A DNA stretch of 64,000 bases from Zizania palustris (taxonomy: Eukaryota > Streptophyta > Magnoliopsida > Poales > Poaceae), in the NCBI GenBank assembly GCA_019279435.1, contig JAAALK010000287.1:87191532-87255531 (forward strand), in the 5' to 3' direction. Under the pieces are notes generated by a model. The model was not told the DNA's origin. It did not search any database and saw only the letters and a list, made by a program, of their open reading frames with translations. Position 1 is the first letter of the stretch. Each line of letters starts with the position of its first letter. Both the position numbers and the translations under genes were made by a program. This document shows, piece by piece, positions 21,983 to 31,637 of this stretch.

Positions 21983-23259
21983 TGAGGAGCCATGCTGAAG
22001 AGCGTGGGCCTCATGGCTCCAGATGTGATGAGTCATTGTCAACGGAAGTCAAAGAGGACAAGAAGAGGAGAGAAGACCTGGTGTGTATAGGCCGCATGTG
22101 ACTCAGGTACACGGGCAGCAAGCGACTGTCGGGCAAATGGGTCTCGAAGTCGTGCTGGCACAATCCGGGTACATGGGCTAGGAGCAGCAGAGGATCCACT
22201 GGGTTGTTGACCAGGATTGACTCAGGTACACGGGCGGTGAGTGATTGCTGGGCTAAGAGAGCTGCAGAATCGGGCCGGCCTAATCCGGGTACCTGGTGCA
22301 AAGTCGGTGGACGCTTTGTCAGTTTTTTCGCAAAACTGATGACCGCTGATCTCGGATCGGACCGTTCTGAGGCGAAGCCATAGTCGCTACGGAAGCTCCG
22401 CTTCGGGATAAGTCATCTGTAAATAGGAGTTTACTATTTTGTCCTTAGGCCCACAGTCAGTCAGTCAAGTCTGTAAAAAATATTCTAAGTGCAGTTTGGT
22501 CTTTTCCATTTTATTTCAGCGTCTGTAAAAACCCTAAGGGTCTTTTGGTATTTTTCCTAGGCTATTGGGCTGCCTATAAATAGGGCCCCAATCCCTAGGG
22601 TTAGGGTTACCCATTCTGAAATCCAGTTTAATCCCACTAAAAGTTTGGGTCACTTTTTGTGTTCGTCTTTGTGCTTGTGCCGCCAGCGTTTTGTTCTTTG
22701 CATTCTGATCTCTTCGCTGCTGTTCATCAATCTGTTCCTGAGCAATCAGTTTTCGTAGCAAACTTATCAGTTGCATCGTTTTACGTGCCTAGCATTTTCG
22801 TTTCTGTGTGAGTAACTTTTCTCTGGTTGCCTTGGTTTATGTGCTGAGAACTGGTTTATTTTAATCTGGGCACTGTTTCTTGTGTTGTGGCTGGTTCTTG
22901 TTCTGCGCAGCTGTACAGGTTGCTTTTGTAGTCCTGTTCTTCATCTGCGCAGAGATCTCGTGCATCAAGAATAGGCTGAACAGACTAGTTGCTGTATAGG
23001 TGGTAGTTTTTCTTGCCTAGCTCCTACTGGTGTCAAGATAGGATTTTCTCTCTCGAGTTCTAGTGCTTCTCTGTAGCTTGTCTGCCAGCATCCTGTTCGA
23101 AGTCCTTCTTTTTGGTCGAAGCTATTTCTTTTCGGAGTATAGGCTTCGCAGGGTTTGTGTGTTGAAGCTTCGTACATTTTATCCCTCTGGCTGAGCGAAG
23201 GCTACTGCTTTGACATAGTTGTGTGACCTTCGCTGCGCAGCAGACTTTGCTGTCTCTAG
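21983..23259 (+). repeat. C1 3' LTR, truncated
   Basis: This copy starts TGAGGAGCCATGC directly after AAGGGGGAGAT and matches the 5' LTR (TATA at 22575-22582) until about 23259. There CTGTCTCTAG runs straight into T1 sequence. The last 0.9 kb of the LTR and the target duplication are missing, so a deletion has crossed the C1/T1 boundary. Confidence 0.88.
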
Positions 23260-23290
23260 GGACAGGAGCCTTGTGAGTGGTCTTCGCCAT
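23260..23290 (-). pseudogene. T1 antisense gene, start of first exon
   Basis: On the reverse strand an ATG at 23290-23288 opens MAKTTHKAP about 87 bp downstream of a TATA box. T2 has VKTGFKAP at the same place, but its initiating codon reads TTG. The coding sequence is cut at 23260 by the C1 junction, and its continuation is the Ala-rich stretch ending at 7180. Confidence 0.68.
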
Positions 23291-23376
23291 GAGAGAAGAT
23301 GTAGTTTGAAACTTGAGCTCAGGAAGCAGAAAGAGGAACAATGCGGGATTAGTGGGTAAAGTATCTCAAACGCACC

Positions 23377-23384
23377 CTTGTCCC
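23377..23384 (-). promoter_or_regulatory. Antisense TATA box in T1
   Basis: On the reverse strand this reads TATAAATA followed by GAGGGA. It is at the same place as the reverse TATA of T2 (50829-50836) and upstream of the antisense ATG. The intervening 23385-23744 shows no ORF. Confidence 0.65.
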
Positions 23385-23755
23385 TCTATTTATAGTCTGT
23401 GCTCATAGGCATTTTACAGTTCATACATATCGTTCCGTCTTTTGTACCGTTACCATTCATCGCCACCCTTTGTGAGAATTCATTTTCCCAAAAACAAAGC
23501 GGCGTCATAACTCTTTCCGAGAAAAAAGGGTAACAACTATTTTTGTGAGTCTAACGGTCTTTTCAGCTTCGCAAAGACTGTTTTCGGAGCTGCTCCGATG
23601 ATACCTTCGCATGGAAGTCGATTCGAAGATTGTAAATTTCTGAATACTTCCAAGGATGGTAAATTTTGCTAAGTCCATGAGCATGAATATATTTCTTACG
23701 TATACTTCTTCCCAAACCTTACAAATTACTCAAAGAAGCATATTCAAGGGGCTAC

Positions 23756-24251
23756 TGTTGGGGGAAAATACTTCATCCCCAGGATATTCAAGGTTATATG
23801 ACAAAGACAATTTACTAGACCAAAGTCCAAGACTTAACTATGGCCTGGCATATGATCAAGCTTGGAGAATCCGTCCAGACTCCTGTTCGAAGTATAACTT
23901 TGAAGGTTCAATCTTCGGAGTGCATAGCTGCCAGCGAGGATAGAAGACATATCTTCTTTCTAATTAAATTAGTCTTTTACCATTTTAACACTATTAGGGG
24001 TACCGAAATAGTTTCCACTATGTCGATTGTAATTGAGGGGTAAAAAGTTCTTTTCCTTCAAGTTTTTACCTATAAATACCCCCATTCTCACCTTGTAATA
24101 AGGCATCGAATACTCAGATATTTAATACACAACTTCGAACTACTTCGATCTATTATCCTATTCGGAGGCTTGAAATAGTCCGCTTCACAAACTCTTCGTT
24201 TGTTAGTTCTTAATCTTCGAGAACCTGTTAGCGTTATCTTTTACGCTAACA
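23756..24251 (+). repeat. T1 3' LTR
   Basis: This 496-bp LTR starts TGTTGGGGGAAAATAC after the purine-rich AAGGGGCTAC and ends CGCTAACA. A TATAAATA lies at 24071-24078. It is the same family as the 497-bp LTRs of T2 but clearly diverged. The next five bases, CAAGT, should duplicate the target site left of the window. Confidence 0.88.
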
Positions 24252-24469
24252 CAAGTCAAAGATCCTACGCAAAGTTTAAACGAGAGAACGATGAGTGGCC
24301 TCAATCGCTCGCAACCGAATTTCATCGATGCTCTGAAGGATGGCCTGGTCCTCAACGTCCGAGCCGGGGTCATCTTGAATGGCACGGCGTCGGTGCTACG
24401 CATGGTGGAAAGCACTGGAAAGCCAGCAGTCTTGGGCCTCAATTCGAGCCAGGAAGGAGGCCAGAACAT
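24252..24469 (+). other. Unidentified segment between T1 and G2
   Basis: These 218 bp lie between the T1 3' LTR and the G2 5' LTR and are the only DNA on the left side not assigned to an element. An ATG at 24291 opens MSGLNRSQPNFIDALKDGLV and stays open to the G2 boundary. I do not recognise it. It may be the substrate into which both elements inserted, possibly another repeat. Confidence 0.4.
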
Positions 24470-25356
24470 GATGAGGACATCCCTACGGCCGATATATCCA
24501 CACCTGAGTAGAAAGGACCGATGACTCGTGCTCGAGTTAGACAACTTAATGTTCAGGAAAATTCGCTCCTTGTTACTCAAGCGATTGTCGACTACATGGG
24601 TTACTAAGTTTCAATTATGATTGAATTATACTCAGGAACATGGGAGAAGAAATATTGCATCGACCGATTGCTGACTGCGACCCCCATCAGCATCGGCCAC
24701 CACTCGGATCAGCATTGGCATCGACCTCCATTAGCATTGACCTTCATCGGCATAAGCCATTAGCCGATCGTTGGCAATATCGACCATCATGATAATCTCC
24801 ACCAATCACTAGGCCGATCGACTAACCACCGACTGTCAACCACTCCCAACACTCAACCGTCACTCGGCCTACAATCGGCAGCCGACTGCCACCATTATTG
24901 GCATTACCCACCACTCGGATGATGGCCTCCTTCCATCATCGGGCCGATAAGCATACAAGTCACCAATTGGGAGCCATGCATCGGATTAAACTAAGTACCC
25001 TGAGTTTGTTAGGATTGAGTCCTCCTAGGGTACGGCCCATGGCCCGAGTCCTGTAAACCCTATAAATAGATGGCAGTCGTCATTGTTAGGGTTCGGTTTT
25101 GCTTAGATTATTTTATCATCGTAGTTTCACCGTATACAGTTTGTAAAACCCCAAACCTCGAATCTTCAAATTGCAATGTTCTACGATTGATTAGCAGGAT
25201 CAAAACCTTCGTGGTGAGGTCGTCTACATGAAAGCATGGTTGATAACGAAGAGACGAGAGGGTGTAACAATTGCAAGGTTTCGATCTCTGATCAGAAGAC
25301 TTCAAGCGTCAATGTCCACTCGTCATATCAATTGTTCTTATAAGAAGATCGGGCCA
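24470..25356 (+). repeat. G2 5' LTR, first part
   Basis: The LTR starts TGATGAGGACATCC. Its beginning encodes the conserved tail DEDIPTADISTPE and, after one stop, TRARVRQLNVQ, parallel to G1 and G3. The middle (about 24655-24990) has a degenerate repeat of CATCGGC/CGATC-type words. A TATAAATA lies at 25061-25068. C3 interrupts it at 25357, and the remaining 26 bp are at 27260-27285, giving about 913 bp. Confidence 0.88.
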
Positions 25357-27254
25357 TGAGGAGCCATGCTGAATAGCGTGGGCCTCATGGCTCCAGGAGT
25401 GATGAGTCATTGTCAATGATAGTCAAAGAGGATAAAAGAAGAAGAGATCTGCTGTTTCATGGGCCGCGTGTGACTCAGGTACACGGGCAGTGAGCGACTG
25501 TCGGGCTGAGAGAGCTGCGAAGTCGGTCTGGCCCAATCCGGGTACATGGGTCAGAAGCAGCAGAAGACCCACTGGGCTGTTGACCAGGGTTGACTCAGGT
25601 ACACGGGCGGTGAGTGATTGCCGGGCTCAGAGAGCTGTGGAATCAGGCCGGCCCAATCCGGGTACCTGGTGCAAAGTCGATGGAGGCTTTGTCAGTTTCG
25701 GCGTAAAACTGACAACCGTTGATCTTGTATCCGACTGTCCAGAAGAGAAGTCGTAGTCGCTACGAAAACTTAGCTTCCGGATAAGTCATCTGTATCTCTA
25801 GGCCCACAGTCAGTCAGTCGTGTCTGTAAAAATACCTAAGGGCAGTAGAGTCTTTTCCTTTATTCTTGCGTCTGTAAAAAACCCTAAGGGGCTGGTGGAA
25901 TATTCCTAGTGTTGGGCAGCCTATAAATAGGGCCCCAATCCCTAGGGTTGGACTACCCTTTTGTTGAAATCATTTTCTATTCTATTGGGTCATTTTGTTC
26001 CCTGCATTCTCTCTCTTGCTCTCCTGTTCATGCGTGCGCCGCCAGGCAGTATGCTGTGAGTTCATCTTGATTTCTTCTCTAATCTGGATGTGTTTCTTCC
26101 TGCTGTTTGTGCGTGGAATTTAGTTGAGAACCCAACTGTTTTCGGGTTGAATGCAGTAATTTTATTCCCTGAATCGAAGCTTCTCTGTTTTCCCCAATCT
26201 GTTCTCACGGGAGTACTAGTTCTTGCGGCTGCAACTAGTACCTACTCCCTGCTGCAACAGTACCCTAGCATTGCTTTTCTGCGCAGCTTTTTGATCGAAG
26301 TTGATAGGGCTGAGTAACTTTTCTGACTGTTTTCTGGCAAAGCCACCCTCTCTGTTCGAAGCCCCTCAGCTCCGTGAGGCAGACTTCGATATGATATTCA
26401 CGAAGGTTTCGTTTGAACTTCGAACTTCGTTTTGTGTCCTGAGTTGCTAGCTTTGAAGTACCTTTTGAACTGTCAGCGTCTCATACTTCGAACATCTGTG
26501 CGAAGGTACTGCGACTCGAGCTCTTCGAAGTCCATACTTCGACAGGTTTCGAAGTTGGCTTCGAAGCTTGTCTTTCTGTTAGACTTCGCTCAGTGTTTGC
26601 TTCCGTCTTCTTCGAAGGTCCTTGGTGTGTTTGTTCGAAGGTAGAGTGTAGGCTTTGCTTTGGTTTCTGTCGCGTGTCAGCCTTCGCTTCTCCGTTCGAA
26701 GGTTGTCCGTCTGTGCGTTGCGTTCGAAGTATTCTATTCGAAGGATAGGCTTCGAAGCACTCGGTTCGAAGCTAGCTTCGATACTTTTGTACTTAGCTTC
26801 GAAGCATCTTCGGTCTTTAGCCTCCTCGAACTAGGTTAGACCAAACTTCCTTCGGCAGGCTTCACAACTAACCTTCGAAGCAGGCTTCGACCAGTGAAGC
26901 AGGCTTCGACCACCGAAGCCGACCTCGACGGGCGAAGCAGGCTTCGCCAAGTTTCGAACAGGAGACAGATTTTGAACGGTAACTTCTCATTTCACTCCTT
27001 GTGCATAAATTACTGAGAAGCTTATCTTGCCTTGTCTTTTGTATATTGTTTATCTGTCTATTAGCACTGCATTGGCATTTCTCTGTTTATGAACAGTTGC
27101 TTCTAGGCTAGATACCTTTAAACTTAGGCGATCTATTCTTTCTATGTTGTTTAGTCTTTAGAGGTGCGTTGGGTATTGGGAGCAGGCCATATATTCGAAA
27201 GAATTTTTAAGGCGCTCATTCACCCCCCCTCTGGTCGCTACTTTCGGTCCTACA
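25357..27254 (+). mobile_element. C3: solo Sirevirus LTR
   Basis: An 1898-bp LTR of the C1 family (TGAGGAGCCATGC to CCTACA) stands alone, flanked by GGCCA at 25352-25356 and 27255-27259. It has a TATA box at 25922-25929 and a dense cluster of TTCGAA palindromes at 26340-26960. Unequal recombination between the two LTRs of a complete element is the usual origin of such a structure. Confidence 0.93.
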
Positions 27255-27259
27255 GGCCA

Positions 27260-27285
27260 CACTTTGGATGTCCCCGTGGTCATCA
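27260..27285 (+). repeat. G2 5' LTR, last 26 bp
   Basis: This stretch ends GTGGTCATCA, two bases before the primer site, and completes the LTR interrupted at 25357. Confidence 0.85.
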
Positions 27286-27287
27286 AG

Positions 27288-28487
27288 TGGTATCAGAACA
27301 AAGGTTTCCCGTTAGGTATCAATCTATCCTTGTGTTTATTTCGTTTAACAAAGTCTAGAAAAAGCCACACCAAAAAAATTCTTCGTTGTTCTATGTTAGT
27401 TTGTTCTGCTGTTTACAAACCCTCTTGAGCATTTTTAGCCGAATTGATTTCAGTCTTGCTTTGTTGAGTTTGAGTCCTATATTCGAGTCTTGTTGCTTGT
27501 TTAGAGTTGCGTTCTAGAGTCTAGTTTGAGTCTTGTGTTGTGGCGAGAGCCTTTCCTTGAGAAAATTATTTCGACTCGTTTTCTTGTCACCACCGCATTG
27601 TGTTCTCCTTATTCCGCATCACAGGCCAATAGCTAGGTTGTAAACCACCTTGTATCATCCGCCTAACAATGCTAGCCTCCTTGTGTTCTATTGCAAACCT
27701 ATTTGAGGAGTTCTTCAAGAACCAAGTAAGCGAAAGAAGTCTAGACTCTCTGTTCTGCACACCTTCCCAAAATTTTTTGGACACTACCTCTGCATACGGA
27801 TTCGAGATCAAGCAACAGAGCTCTTTCTAGATCCATACAAGAAAAGTTCTTTCGTCCACAGATCCAAAGGGAAAAGTGGTCCCAAGAGAAGAAAGATCAA
27901 GAAAGGAAAGAAATAGAATATGGAAAAAGAAGGGCGGGTAGCAAAATTGTCCTGCTCTGTACTTAGAAGAAAGGGAAAAGAAGCATGGGTGAAAGAGTGT
28001 CTTGCTCCATACCCAGCAGAGGAGAAAGGAAGAGCAAGTAGCAAGTAGCAAAAGTGTCTTGATCCATGCTATACATTCTGACAACTTTGACCTTTTGCGC
28101 GCGCTTAGTGCATGTCCCACAGTCGTTGTATCCCTCTCTTTCTTGCTTAGACCATACCGTAAGGACCAGTCTCGACCAGCAACTCTGACAAGTGTTGGGA
28201 CTTCAATTCAACATTTTTAATTATATTATTATTTTTTGCTAATCCTTGCTACTAAATTTTGCCTTCCAAGATCCACAGACAACCCTTTAGAATAGATTGG
28301 ATCCTTGCAATCGCGCATCTCAAGTCATCAGACATCCCCACCTTTCGGTCGAACTGACTACTTCAATTGGTAAGAGCTTTGTAAGGGCTTGGTAAGGCAT
28401 GGAAAGTGAGAGAGAGTGCCCCACTGCATCATCAAGAATAGCCGATAGGGATAATAGTGTTGTTTTATCTTCTATTCCCTACTAACG
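27288..28487 (+). other. G2 primer-binding site and leader
   Basis: TGGTATCAGAAC at 27288-27299 is the initiator-Met-type primer site. The following 1.2 kb leader has no supported gene. Confidence 0.75.
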
Positions 28488-29800
28488 ATGGCAGGAGAGA
28501 TCACTGATTTTGGGGACTGCGCGTCTAAGGATGAACTTCAATGAATCGAAGGCAAGTTTGATGCTAGCATGAATGACATGCAACTAGGCATCAAAGAATT
28601 AGCTGGGAACATTGCTACTCTCACGGCTAACGTATAGATACTAGCCCTAGAGCAACAACCTCCACCACAGTACATGAGGTTTAGGCCGATGAAGAAGACA
28701 CTGATCATGGTAGTGCACACGCTGACGACCACGAACATTAGCATTCCTGAGTGCACCGCAATTGGTGAGGCAATGATCACCATGACAAGCAGCCATAGGA
28801 TCGAGGTAACCCTAACCCCTTTGCCAAAGTCAAGTTTATTATTGCTTTATTTTCTAGCAAATATGACCCTGAACTGTATTTAGATTGGGAAATGATTGTT
28901 GGACAAAAAATTAGTTCCCATCTTGTTCAAGAACAACATCGAGTTAGACAAGCCACTAGTGAAATCAAAGACTTTGCTATTATGTGGTGGAATGAGTTAA
29001 TAAAGGTTGGGTTAGAACATGGCACTTGGATCGGCTTAAAATAGCCATGCGTGGTATATTTGTTCCTCCATCTTACAAGCTCGATTTAAGAAACAAATAC
29101 AATGCCTAAACTAGGGTAATAGGTCCATCGAGTAGTATTACCAAGAATTACAAATAGGCAGGCTTCATTGTGAGGTAGAAGAAGATGAGGAGGACATGAT
29201 GTCCTAATTTTATGGAGGGCTACAGCGTGAAATTCAGGACATAGTCGATTACAAGTAATATAATTCAATTACTCGACTATTTCACCTTACTATGTTGGTT
29301 GAGAAGTAATTGCAGGGGAGGCAACAAGCGTCAAAGACTCAATTGAAAAGCATGTCGACCACGTGGCTTTCCCTAGTATACGCCAAAACCCCATCGACCA
29401 CTTCCTATTGGCCTGCTACCTCAACATCCGATCCTTTGCGATCCATAGTATCGACCCCTACCAAGCAGGTGTCCGATAAGGAGAAACCAGCTCAAGCACC
29501 TACACCTGCACCGAGTGCGTCATCAGTTGCTTCCACAGGTAGGACAAGAGACATCTAGTGCTTCAAATGAAAGGGCATTAGCTACATGCAACAAGACTGC
29601 CCCAACAAGCACGTGTTGATTGTTACGGAAAGTGGTGAGTGCACTAGTGCTAGTGAAAATAAAGACAATATTGTGCCGACCAGTAACCGTGCAAAAAATG
29701 GATCGGATGACTCATCCGATGAGCAAGCAATGGAGCATATTGGCACTGCCTACACCAGCCGATACCTAAGCATTGTGGTCCAATAGGTGCTGAGTGCGCA
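28488..29800 (+). pseudogene. G2 gag remnant
   Basis: The ATG at 28488 begins MAGEITDFGD, comparable in position to MAGNDERK of G3. Recognisable pieces include the coiled N-terminal part (SMNDMQLGIKELAGNIATL) and, near 29550-29620, a broken zinc knuckle ending QQDCPNKH where the second Cys is displaced by a stop. Stops and shifts occur every few dozen codons. Confidence 0.75.
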
Positions 29801-30160
29801 TGTAGAGATGACGGAATACAATCTTTTCTAGACCCGATTTGTCATCCAAGAATGAGCCTGCCAAGTCATCATCGATAGCGGGAGATGTAGCAACCTCGCT
29901 AGCTCCGATTTAGTCAAAAAGCTCAACATACCTACTCAATCTCACACACATCCTTATTCCATCCAATGGTTCAACTTGTGTGGTAAGTTGAAGGTATGTA
30001 AAATTGCTCGAATACATTTTTTAGTAGGAAGTTATCATGATAGTGCCAGCTTTGAAGTAGTGCCTTTGCAAGCTTGTTCATTACTTTTTGGCAGGCCCTG
30101 ACAGTATGATAAGGATGCTTTGCATCGTGGGAGGACAAACACCTAAACTATCACTCACAA
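29801..30160 (+). pseudogene. G2 protease remnant
   Basis: Retropepsin motifs survive: IIDSGRCSNL near 29870 and the ACSLLFGRP element near 30080, followed by QYDKDALHRGR after a stop. The order and spacing match the G1 and G3 proteases. Confidence 0.78.
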
Positions 30161-30524
30161 TGTTAGAAAAATAGAACTCCTAACATTGACTCCTATTGAA
30201 ATTTTAAAAGATGATATGGCATGAATGGAACATGCAAGAAAATTGAGTAAATCACAAACTAACCCTTAGCAAGTCGCTAAGGATGTTTGTTTATCCAAAA
30301 TAGAGAAGAATGCAACACACATGTAAAGGAATCTAGCTAAGTTGAAGGGTGTTTCCATGCAAACTACTTGTTCTGAAATTTCTAAACTAATAAACTGTGA
30401 TTCTCTCTGTTATGGTCTTCTTTACGATGGAAAGCCAAATGACCTCCTTGCCTCCTGACATTACCAACCTCTTACATGAGTTCTCTAATGTATTTCAAGC
30501 AGAGGTGCCCCTTGGACTGCCCTA

Positions 30525-31637
30525 GTGAAACGAAACGAACATCAAATCAGCTTGATTCTGAGAGCATCACTACCGAACCATGCGCCTTACATGATGAACC
30601 TTGAAGAAACAAAGGAAATCTGGTGTCAAGTACAAAACCTGCTCGACAAGGTGCACGTACGTGAGAGTCTTAGTCCTTGCACTGTTTCGGTCATTTTGGT
30701 TCCTAAGAAAGATGGATCATGGCACATGTGTGTTGATTGTAGAGCCATTATCAACATAACTATTAGATATCATCATCCTATTCCTAGGTTAGATGATATG
30801 CTTGATGAACTGAGTGGCTCTATTATGTTCTCAAAGGTGGACTTGCGTAGTGTCTACCACTAAATAAGAATGAAATTGTGTGATGAATGGAAAACTATGT
30901 TTAAAAACAAATTTGGGTTGTATGAATAGTTGGTGATGCCTTTTGGTTTAACTAATGCACCTAGTACCTTCATGCGATTGATGAATGAGGTTTTACTCAT
31001 CTTTATATGACGATTTGTGGTAGTATATTTCGACGATATCCTCATTCATAGAAAGTCGATAGGAGAATATAAGGAACATTTACGTGTTGTTTTCATTACT
31101 TTATGGAATGCACGTCTATTCGATAACATCGAGAAGTGCACATTTTGTAACGATCAAGACTCTTTTCTTGGATATGTTGTAACCCCACGGGGTATTGAAG
31201 TCGATGAGACCAAGATCTATGAAATCCAGAGTTGGGCAACTCCTGAAATAGTCACGCAAGAGAAGAGATTTCTCCGATTTGTGGGTTTCTACAAAATATT
31301 TGTGCGTGACTTCAGCACCATCGCCGCCCTGATGAATGAACTTACAAGGAAAGGCACTCCTTTCCAATGGGGGAAGGCACATGAATATGCCTTCAATCGG
31401 CTGAAGTAGATGCTGACCCACGCACCACTACTCCAACTGTCCGATTTTGGTAAGGTATTTGAACACGAGTGTGATGCTAGTGGAATCGACATCGGCCACG
31501 TCTTAGTAAAAGAAGGTAAGCCGATTGCCTACTTTAGTGAAAAATTGTCTGGTCCTAGCTTGAACTATTCTACTTGTGATAAGGAACTGTATGCTTTAGT
31601 TGGGTCCTTAAAAACATGGCAGCATTACTTATGGCCT
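30525..31637 (+). pseudogene. G2 reverse transcriptase and partial RNase H
   Basis: RT is read from ETKEIWCQVQNLLDKVHVRE through VPKKDGSWHMCVDCRAI to the polymerase box VVYFDDILIH near 31025, whose DD is intact. In-frame stops lie at about 30861, 30927 and 31407. RNase H begins at HECDASGIDIGHVL and stops at WQHYLWPV, about a third of the way in, where G2 is truncated at the C4 boundary. Confidence 0.87.

Larger units (their letters stand above)
7181..23259 (+). mobile_element. C1: Sirevirus-type Ty1/copia retrotransposon, interrupted and 3'-truncated
   Basis: The 5' LTR at 7181-9315 is followed by an initiator-Met-type primer site, gag with two CCHC knuckles, and pol in copia order: protease, integrase, RT, RNase H. 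A 1.4 kb 3' noncoding region with repeated GGGGGAG tracts precedes a 3' LTR that breaks off at about 23259. The long coiled-coil gag, the 2.1 kb LTR and the multiple polypurine tracts match the Sirevirus (Maximus/SIRE) group. C1 lies inside the T1 antisense gene, since T1 sequence flanks both sides. The 5-bp duplication expected next to CTGGT (7176-7180) is absent on the right because that LTR end is deleted. G1 is nested in gag. Confidence 0.88.
23260..24251 (+). mobile_element. T1 right segment: antisense-gene first exon, promoter, 3' LTR
   Basis: The sequence from GGACAGGAGCCTTGTG onward continues the T1 antisense region that was cut at 7180. It aligns with T2 around 50715-50980, including the reverse-strand TATA box and the polypurine tract, and it ends in a Tat-family LTR. 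This shows that C1 was inserted into T1. Confidence 0.85.
24470..31637 (+). mobile_element. G2: decayed CRM-like Ty3/gypsy element, 3'-truncated
   Basis: A 5' LTR (split by C3), primer site, leader, and gag, protease, RT and RNase H relics follow one another in Ty3 order. The sequence resembles G3 throughout but carries dozens of stops and frame changes. It ends abruptly inside RNase H at about 31637, where C4 begins. Integrase and the 3' LTR are absent. GAACA at 24465-24469 would be its left target duplication. Confidence 0.85.
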
